A stretch of DNA of 10,409 nucleotides from JBGPIK01 sp041484845 (lineage in GTDB: Bacteria; Desulfobacterota; Binatia; UBA9968), in contig JBGPIK010000238.1 of the NCBI GenBank assembly GCA_041484845.1, positions 1 through 10,409 of the forward strand, read 5' to 3'. The stretch's first letter is position 1. The number at the start of each line of letters is the position of its first letter. A program made the position numbers and the translations under genes. A model generated the notes under the pieces. The model saw only the letters and a program-made list of their open reading frames with translations, ran no database searches and was not told the origin of the DNA. Positions 1-6,354 of this stretch are shown piece by piece.

Positions 1-2561
1 CCGTCTTCCCAGAAGATCCGCCCCGAATCGGGATCGTCGCTTTTGAACGGCTTGATGCCATGGATCTGGCGCATCATCCATTTGCCTGGTTCGATATGTT
101 TCAGATCGACCAGCGCCGTCGACCAACGCTCACCGCCGGAATTTTCTTCAAGGCGCCAGCGGCCGAGGTGGTGCGAGCAGGCGACGACACCGGGCTTTAT
201 TCCTTCCGTCACCCATACTTTGTCGACGAAGTAGCCGATTTCGGTTTGAACTTTCAACAGATCGCCGATTTTGACGTCAAGTCTCTGCGCGTCTTTGGAA
301 TTGATCCACAGCGGATTTCGGTGCGAAATTTCGTAGAGCCATTTGGCGTTGCCCGAGCGCGTGTGGATCAACGTCGGCAGACGAAACGTCGGCAGCAGCA
401 GCATCTCGCCGGCGTTTAGGTCGATGTTATCCGAGTGAACGTGGCTCTTGATGTAGCCGGGGATCGCATATTCCGGCCAATTCCATTCCTTCAATGTCTT
501 CGAGTAAAACTCGAGTTTTCGCGACGGCGTGGGAAAGCCGATGCAAGCTCGGCCATCGACCTCAACTCCTAAGACGGCGCCGTTCTTAGCAACGATATTG
601 GTGGTTGCATCTGTGGTTGCATCCATCAGATCGCTCGATTTCAGCCCGGTTTCGTGGACTTTATAGGTGTTATCCTCAATCAAAAAAGCGCCGTATTTGC
701 GCATGTACTCTAACGCCGTCAGATTTTGCCTTGCCGCCGCTTGCGGCAGACCGGGGACGCTATTTTCAAAAATCCACCGGTAGTAATCGTCCACGGTCAT
801 TTTCTTGCCCGGCTCATAGGGCGACTCGAAATACTTTCGGATGCCCAACGATCCGTCGGGATCGACGCGCCACGACAGTTCAATCCAAAACTCATCCTCT
901 TCCCAAACTTGGCCGATGCCGGCGGCCTCATGGGCTTCGTAAGTGGTGGTGAATTTTTTCCCCTGGCGTTCCAGCGCAACGCGCAAAATCGGCTGGCGAA
1001 ACCCAATCCAACGCGCTGCGTGGGTTTCCTGGCTCATCAAATCGTGCCGCTCTGAAGCATGCCCCATGGGCAGAACGTAATCGGCAAACCAGGCCGTCTC
1101 GCTCCAGGTCGGCGTCAAACAGGCGTGCCGCTCGACCTTCGTTTCGTCCGTCAGCATTTCGATCCAGCTCATGCCGTCGGGATTGGTCCACACGGGATTG
1201 TAAACGCGAGTAAAATACATCGCGAGCTTGCCTCTGCCCTCTTTGATAAAGTGCGGCAAAAGAAAACTCATCTCAAAAAACGCCAGCGGAAATTCCTTCG
1301 GCAAGAGCATCTCGTTCCACACTTTTGCCGGAGGCGGCATCAAAGGCGGCGTTGGGATGAACTTGTTGGTCGCATTGGGCGCGGTGCCACCGGGTGTGCC
1401 CACCGCACCGACGAGCACGCTGAGAAACTGCAGCGCGCGCGCCACTTGCCAGCCACCGGAATTTCCCGCCGCCGCATTGCGCCACACATGGGCAGAAAAA
1501 GCGTCGCCGGCGCGCGCTATGTCATGCGCGATCTCGACAATTGGCCCCGGATCGACACCCGCCTCTTGCGCGGCGAATTCCGGCGTATAGGCCGCGTAGA
1601 TTTCCTTCAAAATCGTAATGAAGGACAAGAAGGTCTGCCCTTTATCGGCGTGCTCCTCGCGCAGATATTCCTCCCAGTTAACCCATTTTCGCACGAACTC
1701 GCGATCGAAGAGATTTTCTTGAAGGATGACGTTGCACATCGCGAGCACAATCGCGGCTTCGCTTCCCGGCCACGAGGACAGCCAGTAGTCTGCCTTCGAC
1801 GCGGTATTCGACAACCGCGTGTCGATAACGCAAATCTTGGCGCCGCGTTGTTTGCCCTCGATGATGCGCTGCGCGTGCGGATTGAAATAATGGCCGGCCT
1901 CCAGATGGGAGCTGAGAAGCAAGATAAAGCGCGCGTTCGCGTGGTCCGGCGACGGCCGATCGATGCCCGACCAAAAGGCGTAGCCGGCGCGCGCCCCCGC
2001 CGAGCAAACATTCGTGTGGCTGTTGTGGCCGTCGATGCCCCACGCGTGAAAAATTCTCTGGTGATACAGCAATTCGTGACCGGGCCGGCCGACGTGATAC
2101 ATGATCTCGTTGCGCCGTTCTTCCTGAAGCGCTTTGCGGACGCGGCCGGCGATGTCATCCAGCACTTCGTCCCACGAGACCCGCTGCCATTTCCCCTCGC
2201 CGCGTTTGCCGGCGCGTTTCAATGGATATCGAATGCGCTCGGGGTCGTGAACTTGATTCAGCGTCGCCGGCCCCTTGGCGCAGTTGCGCCCGCGGCTGCC
2301 GGCATGTTCCGGATTTCCCTCGAAGCGCCTGATCTTAAGCGTCTCTTTTTCAACGTAGCCCAACAGGCCGCAAGCCGCTTCACAATTAAAGCAGATGGTG
2401 GGAATCAACCAATGATGCTTCTCAACTTTTTTCGGCCAAACCGCCGTGTCGTACTCAACCCAATCGTCCCATTTTGCGACGGGCGGATAGCTAATTAACC
2501 CGCCGGGCGATGGATCGAGACTTGCGGCGACCGGATGAAAAGGTTGCTGATTGTGCTCCAT
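1..2561 (-). CDS. Molybdopterin oxidoreductase catalytic subunit, 3' end off the window
   Basis: Catalytic subunit of a DMSO-reductase-superfamily enzyme (bis-MGD Mo or W, one [4Fe-4S]). The frame is open from an ATG at 2561-2559 to the left edge, giving 853 codons, close to the usual full length. Seen: an N-terminal [4Fe-4S] motif C57-x2-C60-x3-C64 ... C94-A-K96, where K96 matches the conserved electron-transfer lysine. A segment HTNVCSAGARAGY puts C186 (codon 2004-2006) where the metal-ligand Cys normally sits. Further on are typical motifs such as ADYVLPMGHASERHD, then a C-terminal dinucleotide-binding domain (PF01568 type). The start has AGGAAA just upstream (2564-2569) and lies 15 bases after the FeS/NrfD gene, so the two form one operon. 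No twin-arginine signal is present: the N-terminus MEHNQQPFHPVAASLDPSPG is hydrophilic. Substrate is unknown; a thiosulfate/polysulfide-reductase-like or related activity is possible but not shown. Confidence 0.9.
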   Translation of the reverse strand, partial: MEHNQQPFHPVAASLDPSPGGLISYPPVAKWDDWVEYDTAVWPKKVEKHHWLIPTICFNCEAACGLLGYVEKETLKIRRFEGNPEHAGSRGRNCAKGPATLNQVHDPERIRYPLKRAGKRGEGKWQRVSWDEVLDDIAGRVRKALQEERRNEIMYHVGRPGHELLYHQRIFHAWGIDGHNSHTNVCSAGARAGYAFWSGIDRPSPDHANARFILLLSSHLEAGHYFNPHAQRIIEGKQRGAKICVIDTRLSNTASKADYWLSSWPGSEAAIVLAMCNVILQENLFDREFVRKWVNWEEYLREEHADKGQTFLSFITILKEIYAAYTPEFAAQEAGVDPGPIVEIAHDIARAGDAFSAHVWRNAAAGNSGGWQVARALQFLSVLVGAVGTPGGTAPNATNKFIPTPPLMPPPAKVWNEMLLPKEFPLAFFEMSFLLPHFIKEGRGKLAMYFTRVYNPVWTNPDGMSWIEMLTDETKVERHACLTPTWSETAWFADYVLPMGHASERHDLMSQETHAARWIGFRQPILRVALERQGKKFTTTYEAHEAAGIGQVWEEDEFWIELSWRVDPDGSLGIRKYFESPYEPGKKMTVDDYYRWIFENSVPGLPQAAARQNLTALEYMRKYGAFLIEDNTYKVHETGLKSSDLMDATTDATTNIVAKNGAVLGVEVDGRACIGFPTPSRKLEFYSKTLKEWNWPEYAIPGYIKSHVHSDNIDLNAGEMLLLPTFRLPTLIHTRSGNAKWLYEISHRNPLWINSKDAQRLDVKIGDLLKVQTEIGYFVDKVWVTEGIKPGVVACSHHLGRWRLEENSGGERWSTALVDLKHIEPGKWMMRQIHGIKPFKSDDPDSGRIFWED

Positions 2562-2563
2562 GT

Positions 2564-2569
2564 TTCCTG
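2564..2569 (-). promoter_or_regulatory. Ribosome binding site of the molybdopterin oxidoreductase gene
   Basis: The purine run AGGAAA lies just before the ATG at 2561-2559, inside the 15-base gap after the FeS/NrfD stop codon. It supports this start and translation from the operon transcript. Confidence 0.6.
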
Positions 2570-2576
2570 TTCCCTG

Positions 2577-4100
2577 TTAACTCAAAGGCACAGCCTGCCC
2601 CGCCTTGATCCATAGATGTTCGTACATCCAGAGACCAAAGAGAGCCAATACCGCCGCCGCGATCGGACCCCAAAGAAATTCACTCCCCCAAATCAGTAGC
2701 GCAACCGGCAATACGATACCGACGGCATTGGCGAGAATCCAAAATTGCTTGCACAATGCGCCCCGAGTTAAAAGCTCCGTAGCGCGTTTCACTTCCTCGC
2801 TCCGATGGCTCCCAGACACTTCCCCGAGTATCATCGCGAGACTGAGCAGGAGCGCAATGGCGAGCCATTTATTGAGTAAAATATAAAGGTCCAGCGTCGC
2901 GTCGAGAAACGAGCAGACGATCAGAAGTAGCGCCGTTCCCGCCGCAACCGCCTGAACCAGCAAGTGCCAAAATAAAAGCGGACTTTGCCACAAGTCACGT
3001 CCTTTCGCTTGGCCGAATAAAAACGCCGAATAGCCGGCCGAAGCGACACCGGCCACGGTCGATGACCAATAGAGCCACGGGGGAATTGGGCCTGCGCCAA
3101 AGCTGTAGAGTAGCCACGTAGCGGCGAGCACGCCGTAAATAAGCAGCGCATAGCCGCCCCAGACCAGCCACGAGCGCAGATTGGGTTTAAGCAAAATATA
3201 ATAAAAACGACCCGGCTTCTTAAGATCCAGCACGAGGAGCGCCATGGTGATCGCCAGGAACATCAAGGCGAGAGCGGGACTGGCGAGATCGAGAACCACG
3301 GCGTCCTGATCGAATCCCAGGTTGAGCAGCATCGCGGCCACGATCAAGATGCCTGCCGCGATGGATTTGGTCCAAAGATATAAAGCGATTTTCTTTCCCC
3401 ATGGCGCGATATGAGCCACATCGTAAACTTCGCGCGCCACTCCGGGGATGGATCGCTCCGGGTTGCCGTCGCTCAACGCGTAGAGATCTTCGCCCGGCTG
3501 TTTCACAGCCCACATGTAGCCATCCTGGGGCTCCATCATCGTCGGCTGCAACAGGTCGCCGTCGACGCCAACATAAAACAACTTCGGCCTTGTTCCCTTT
3601 TCCGGTTTGCGCGCGGCGACCTTCTGGGTAGCGATTATTTGACTGATGCGACTCTGCGCATCGTCCAGATCGCCGGAGATAATAGCTTGCGTGGGACAGA
3701 CAACCTCGCACGCCGGCTTGTAACCCATTTCCACGCGCGACGCGTCGAAGTTGCATTTTGCGGCAGTGTTCTTATTCGGGTCGATGTAGAGAGCGTCATA
3801 GGGGCAGGCCTGCATGCATGACTTGCAGCCGATGCAACGCTCGCTGTCGAAATCGACGATGCCGTCGCGGCGGCGAAACAGCGACACGGTCGGGCAGATC
3901 TCGATGCAGGGCGCGGCGTCACAGTGGTTGCAGCGTAGCACCGCGAAATGGCGCCGCGTATCGGGGTAACGGCCTTTCTCTATATACTTGACCCACGTGC
4001 GATTCACGCCGACGGCGATGTTATGCTCTTCCTTGCACGCCACCGTGCAGGCATGACAGCCGATACAGCGATTCTGATCGATGACGAATCCGTAACGCAT
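2577..4100 (-). CDS. Fused 4x[FeS] ferredoxin and NrfD-like quinone-interacting membrane subunit
   Basis: Electron-transfer and membrane-anchor subunit for the molybdoenzyme encoded downstream; 507 residues. Seen: residues 1-140 hold four ferredoxin Cys groups as in NrfC/PsrB/DmsB: C12/C15/C18/C22, C57/C60/C65/C69, C89/C92/C95/C99 and C116/D119/C131/C135. In the last group Asp (codon GAC, 3744-3746) stands where Cys is expected. A linker of about 95 residues follows, then about eight hydrophobic helices (near 238-261, 269-291, 305-328, 338-356, 371-394, 400-420, 447-468, 473-495), matching the NrfD/PsrC fold that exchanges electrons with quinones. In most known complexes the FeS and NrfD parts are separate proteins, so this is a natural fusion. 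No Tat or Sec signal precedes the FeS domain. The start ATG has a weak AAAGG upstream. It is first in the operon seen here. Confidence 0.93.
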   Translation of the reverse strand: MRYGFVIDQNRCIGCHACTVACKEEHNIAVGVNRTWVKYIEKGRYPDTRRHFAVLRCNHCDAAPCIEICPTVSLFRRRDGIVDFDSERCIGCKSCMQACPYDALYIDPNKNTAAKCNFDASRVEMGYKPACEVVCPTQAIISGDLDDAQSRISQIIATQKVAARKPEKGTRPKLFYVGVDGDLLQPTMMEPQDGYMWAVKQPGEDLYALSDGNPERSIPGVAREVYDVAHIAPWGKKIALYLWTKSIAAGILIVAAMLLNLGFDQDAVVLDLASPALALMFLAITMALLVLDLKKPGRFYYILLKPNLRSWLVWGGYALLIYGVLAATWLLYSFGAGPIPPWLYWSSTVAGVASAGYSAFLFGQAKGRDLWQSPLLFWHLLVQAVAAGTALLLIVCSFLDATLDLYILLNKWLAIALLLSLAMILGEVSGSHRSEEVKRATELLTRGALCKQFWILANAVGIVLPVALLIWGSEFLWGPIAAAVLALFGLWMYEHLWIKAGQAVPLS

Positions 4101-4255
4101 TCTGAACCTTTCGAATCAGAAAACTCGATAATCTAAAGGACAGGTTTATTTCTGATAGCAGAGAAAAACGGAAAGAGCCAACGCGATGAGTGTCAAGTCT
4201 GTGGCGGTTTTTGTTGGAGGATGGAAAGCCATCTGACACTTTGAGTTGATATCCA

Positions 4256-4440
4256 ATGCGGCGACCGAAGGCGTGGATGGAGTTCGTGGACGACTGGAGC
4301 GAGAATCGGAGTTGGAGAATCTGCGGTCGAGCGTGCAGCGACGTCGCGTGTTCGGCAGTGAAAACTGGATGATCACAATTGCGAGACAACTTGGAGTTGA
4401 GTCGACGTTAAATCCCCGCGGTCGTCCGAGACGTTTTTGA
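4256..4440 (+). pseudogene. C-terminal scar of a REP-associated tyrosine transposase (RAYT), copy A
   Basis: Remnant of a RAYT (Y1_Tnp, IS200-like HUH transposase). Seen: the frame ending at 4440 reads ESELENLRSSVQRRRVFG, then SENWM, and ends ESTLNPRGRPRRF. This is the conserved tail of this family as I know it (charged LR.SV.RG.PFG..W, then LGLESTLRPRGRPRK). The upstream part MRRPKAWMEFVDDW (from 4256) fits the preceding RAYT segment but lies in a different frame, so a frameshift separates the two. The N-terminal HUH motif is absent and no start is convincing. Related tails lie at 6756-6868 and 8541-8598. It is a decayed insertion at the edge between the redox operon and the TA island. Confidence 0.7.
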
Positions 4441-4495
4441 AAAGACTCACTCTATGCCCCAGTAGGGGGGCGCGACCCGTGACGCCCTATGGAAT

Positions 4496-4525
4496 TTGAA
4501 TCCGCCGGACCTTGAGGTATATACT
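4496..4525 (+). promoter_or_regulatory. Promoter of the RelE/ParE-type TA operon, probably leaderless
   Basis: A -35-like TTGAAT (4496-4501), an 18-base spacer and a strong -10 TATACT (4520-4525) lie directly before the ATG at 4532. Only six bases separate the -10 from the ATG, so transcription should begin at or next to the start codon. No Shine-Dalgarno sequence is suitably placed. The in-frame TTG at 4496 is part of the -35 and is unlikely to be the start. Inferred from consensus only. Confidence 0.5.
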
Positions 4526-4531
4526 CTGCTT

Positions 4532-4750
4532 ATGTCAATGAACCTACCTTTAAGGGATATGACCCTCCAGGAGAAGCTAGCTGCGATGGAATTGCTCTGG
4601 GAGGACCTCGCCGGTTCTCCAGAAGCGATTGAGTCACCTACCTGGCACAAAGACACCCTTGATGACCGTCGCCAGAGAATCGCCGAAGAGAAAACTCAAT
4701 TTGTGAATTGGGAGACCGCCAAAACCGAGATCCGCAAGAAGCTACTGTGA
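4532..4750 (+). CDS. Putative addiction-module antitoxin (PF09720 type)
   Basis: Small acidic antitoxin of 72 residues, of the 'putative addiction module component' family usually paired with RelE/ParE toxins. Seen: an N-terminal segment LPLRDMTLQEKLAAMELLWE, typical of this family, then PTWHKDTLDDRRQRI (the P-x-WH...L..R motif) and a C-terminal region NWETAKTEIRKKLL that should bind the toxin. I chose the ATG at 4532 because a -10 box ends six bases upstream; ATG at 4538 is an alternative. The TGA stop overlaps the toxin's GTG by four bases (GTGA), so the genes are translationally coupled. Such antitoxins neutralise the toxin in the cytoplasm; whether this one autoregulates cannot be read from the sequence. 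Confidence 0.85.
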   Translation: MSMNLPLRDMTLQEKLAAMELLWEDLAGSPEAIESPTWHKDTLDDRRQRIAEEKTQFVNWETAKTEIRKKLL

Positions 4751-5037
4751 GAATCGAGATCCTCGATGAGGCCCAAGAGGATTTGATCGAGGGCTTCCGC
4801 TTCTACGAAAAGCGGGAGATCGGAGTTGGATCCTATTTCTTAGATTGCCTCTTCTCAGATATCGATTCGCTGGTTCTATTCGCTGGAATTCATCAAATCG
4901 TTCACGGGTATCACCGCTGTCTGTCCAAGCGTTTTCCTTTTGCCATCTACTACGACGTGGTAGGAGAATTGATCCGTGTGCATGCCGTATTAGACTGTCG
5001 GAGAAAACCATCATGGATCAGGAAACGGCTAAGATGA
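4747..5037 (+). CDS. RelE/ParE family toxin
   Basis: Type II toxin of 96 residues starting at GTG 4747, inside the antitoxin's stop region. Seen: the family pattern EAQEDLIEGFRFYEKRE, a middle helix, then HGYHRCLSKRFPFAIYYD and IRVHAVLDCRRKPSW. The central R-x-L-x-K-x-FP-x-x-I-Y-Y strand and the final VxAVxxxRRxP are hallmarks of RelE/ParE proteins. Whether it cuts ribosomal mRNA (RelE-like) or poisons gyrase (ParE-like) cannot be decided by eye. An upstream in-frame ATG (4708) lies deep in the antitoxin and is less likely than the coupled GTG. A BrnA-like gene follows after 38 bases and may be cotranscribed. Confidence 0.88.
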   Translation: MRIEILDEAQEDLIEGFRFYEKREIGVGSYFLDCLFSDIDSLVLFAGIHQIVHGYHRCLSKRFPFAIYYDVVGELIRVHAVLDCRRKPSWIRKRLR

Positions 5038-5067
5038 TAGCGGCTAACCAGTGTTGCCGGAACACCG

Positions 5068-5073
5068 AAGGAG
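5068..5073 (+). promoter_or_regulatory. Ribosome binding site of the BrnA-like gene
   Basis: AAGGAG sits two bases before the ATG at 5076. The spacing is short, but the core is strong and decides this start over an upstream in-frame ATG at 5013 that would overlap the toxin gene. Confidence 0.6.
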
Positions 5074-5075
5074 CT

Positions 5076-5327
5076 ATGAAGAAGGAGTATAATTTCTCCA
5101 AGGGCAAACGCGGATCGGTGATTTCCCCGGTCGGGAAGACCCGAATCGCGATCTATCTCGACGATGCCATCCTGAAACGCTTCAAGGCTCAATCTGAGAG
5201 AACAGGAAAGGGGTATCAGACCTTAATCAACGATGCGCTGAACTCCTATCTCGGTCTGACCGAGAAGCCCCTTACGGAAGAAATCGTGCGCAAGATCGTG
5301 CGCGAAGAACTTTCGGATCATAGCTGA
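5076..5327 (+). CDS. brnA: BrnA-like / ribbon-helix-helix antitoxin without a BrnT partner
   Basis: 83-residue DNA-binding antitoxin of the BrnA (PF14384)/CopG type. Seen: an N-terminal KKEYNFSKGKRGSVISPVGK, the usual BrnA leader (family members read roughly (Y)DFSKGKRGxV...GKTRITI), then KTRIAIYLDDAILKRFKAQ, where the first strand of the ribbon-helix-helix binds DNA, then GKGYQTLINDALNSYL. The C-terminus (TEEIVRKIVREELSDHS) is charged and helical. In known systems the BrnT ribonuclease gene lies directly upstream of brnA. Here that place is taken by a RelE/ParE toxin, with 38 bases between. It could be an orphan, a third component of the neighbouring TA operon, or what is left of a separate brnTA locus. 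Confidence 0.82.
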   Translation: MKKEYNFSKGKRGSVISPVGKTRIAIYLDDAILKRFKAQSERTGKGYQTLINDALNSYLGLTEKPLTEEIVRKIVREELSDHS

Positions 5328-5393
5328 AAGCTAGCCAACGATATTTGAAATTTTCGGTTGAAGAAGAGATTGGAAAAAGGAGTCTCGCGCAAA

Positions 5394-5540
5394 GGCGCAA
5401 AGACGCCAAGTGACGTGCCCTCGGCCCGTCATCCCGAGCGAATGCGAGGGATCTAAGAAAGATTTCTCCCTTCGGTCGAAATGACACGGAGCGTCACTTT
5501 GCGCCTTGGCGTCCCTTCGGCGTTGCTCAGGACAGACTTG
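5394..5540. repeat. Nested inverted interspersed repeat
   Basis: Most of the 335-base gap between the BrnA-like gene and the next CDS is a nested palindrome. Inner arms: 5428-5454 (begins GTCATCCCGAGCG) against 5460-5485 (ends TCGAAATGAC), an imperfect inverted repeat. Outer arms: 5394-5415 (GGCGCAAA, ACGCCAAG, TGACG) against 5492-5512. The two sub-motifs GGCGCAAA and ACGCCAAG occur in opposite order on the two sides. Next to it, 5513-5540 begins CCCTTCGGCGTTGCTCAGGA. From memory, elements whose translations read MSFRPKGEI or HFDRREKSF are dispersed in many environmental bacterial genomes. It should be treated as non-coding, although spurious ORFs run through it on both strands. Confidence 0.65.
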
Positions 5541-5662
5541 GCGCGATAAATTTTCTTGCACTCGTTTTGTCCAACATTTCTGAGGTAAGAATCTAACACC
5601 GGCTGCGCGGGGCGGAAAAATGGGCGAATAATATAGTTCGTGGTAGATGAACGTTCGAGCCG

Positions 5663-5941
5663 ATGTCTAATACAGAAGGAACGCCGGTGTACTACCGCTT
5701 GACGATCGTCGCTTCGTCCCCGGCCACGGATATTTGGCTTGGCGACGACGAAGGCCACTTGGTTCAGAAGGAGATGGGCACACTCAGAACGAGCCTGCTA
5801 CCGGGCCATTACACGGTGGAATTCGGTCTTGGCACTATTGCCTACCCGATCCATTTGGCGAAGTCGAGTCGCTACACCCAGCAGGAACTTGCCGCCGGAC
5901 CCACTTGCTCTCGGCCCGTTCCGAAGTTTTCTCAGGAATGA
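5663..5941 (+). CDS. Unrecognised 92-residue protein, possibly an N-terminal remnant
   Basis: I cannot assign a family. Seen: a beta-rich, soluble protein with YYRLTIVASSPATDIWLGDD, then GTLRTSLLPGHYTVEFGLGT and a C-terminal stretch rich in Pro and Ser. The pattern 'LLPGxYxVEFG' resembles beta-sandwich domains of the PEGA kind, which often open much longer proteins, so the gene may be the truncated front of a larger one. There is no signal peptide, no clear Shine-Dalgarno sequence before the ATG (though AT-rich AATAATATAG lies about 33 bases upstream) and no partner gene. A GC-rich hairpin follows at 5980-6008. Coding status is probable, not certain. Confidence 0.5.
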   Translation: MSNTEGTPVYYRLTIVASSPATDIWLGDDEGHLVQKEMGTLRTSLLPGHYTVEFGLGTIAYPIHLAKSSRYTQQELAAGPTCSRPVPKFSQE

Positions 5942-5979
5942 CCATACACAGCAGACGTTGTACGCTTGATGTGCAGCCT

Positions 5980-6008
5980 CCCGCCCGACTATAGGCGGAA
6001 CGGGCGGG
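5980..6008 (+). terminator. GC-rich hairpin after the 92-residue gene
   Basis: CCCGCCCG (5980-5987) and CGGGCGGG (6001-6008) form a perfect 8-bp stem with a 13-base loop, followed by CCATTTTGG. The T run is short, so intrinsic termination is only suggested. It lies 39 bases after the upstream stop and before the vapBC promoter, a sensible place to insulate the two units. Confidence 0.4.
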
Positions 6009-6079
6009 CCATTTTGGCGACATACTGGCCCCCCGCTCACCACGAGGTTGGGCAGGAGCATAGGTGTGGAACTTCGGGC

Positions 6080-6108
6080 TTGACCTTGTATAGACACGAG
6101 TCTAGACT
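6080..6108 (+). promoter_or_regulatory. vapBC promoter with a palindrome over the -10
   Basis: TTGACC (6080-6085), a 17-base spacer and TAGACT (6103-6108) form a good sigma-70 promoter. The -10 ends six bases before the vapB ATG, and no Shine-Dalgarno sequence is present, so a leaderless mRNA is likely. The perfect palindrome AGTCTAGACT (6099-6108) covers the -10 and is a candidate operator for VapB/VapBC autorepression. Consensus-based inference. Confidence 0.5.
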
Positions 6109-6114
6109 GACACC

Positions 6115-6354
6115 ATGAAAACCATTCGCGCCAAAGTGTTCCAAAATGGCGGCAGTCAAGCAATTAGGCTTCCGAAAGAGTGTCGGTTCAACGCTCAGGG
6201 CGAAGTCTTGGTGCGTCGGCAAGGCCGGCGCGTCATCCTTGAGGCCGCGGATGAATGGTCAGACAAGTTCCGTGCTTGCCTGGGCGCCTGGCCAGGGAAG
6301 ATTCCGCGACCGAAACAACGGAAGGTTCGGGATCTCCGTGACCCGTTTGCCTAA
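6115..6354 (+). CDS. vapB: VapB antitoxin (AbrB/MazE-like fold)
   Basis: 79-residue antitoxin of a VapBC pair. Seen: an N-terminal SpoVT/AbrB-like DNA-binding domain (residues about 3-50) with KVFQNGGSQAIRLPKECRF, the family signature (x-NGxSQAIRLPKxx), then EVLVRRQGRRVILEA. A flexible, basic C-terminus ends in RDLRDPFA, the part that usually enters the VapC active site. The TAA stop overlaps the toxin's ATG by one base (TAATG), so translation is coupled. The ATG at 6115 matches the family length and lies right after the promoter. VapB should bind VapC and repress this operon. Confidence 0.9.
   Translation: MKTIRAKVFQNGGSQAIRLPKECRFNAQGEVLVRRQGRRVILEAADEWSDKFRACLGAWPGKIPRPKQRKVRDLRDPFA

Noticed and set aside
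1059..2498. A 479-codon plus-strand open frame
   Set aside because: It lies antisense to the molybdopterin oxidoreductase, has no recognisable domain and a low-complexity Arg/Ala-rich composition. It is a shadow of the high-GC gene.
4496..4531. TTG start of the PF09720-type antitoxin
   Set aside because: The TTG overlaps the -35 box and adds 12 unlike residues; the ATG at 4532 fits the family.
5272..5758. Minus-strand frames reading MSFRPKGEI, HFDRREKSF and VISTEGRNLS
   Set aside because: These are translations of the dispersed nested repeat in different frames, not protein genes.
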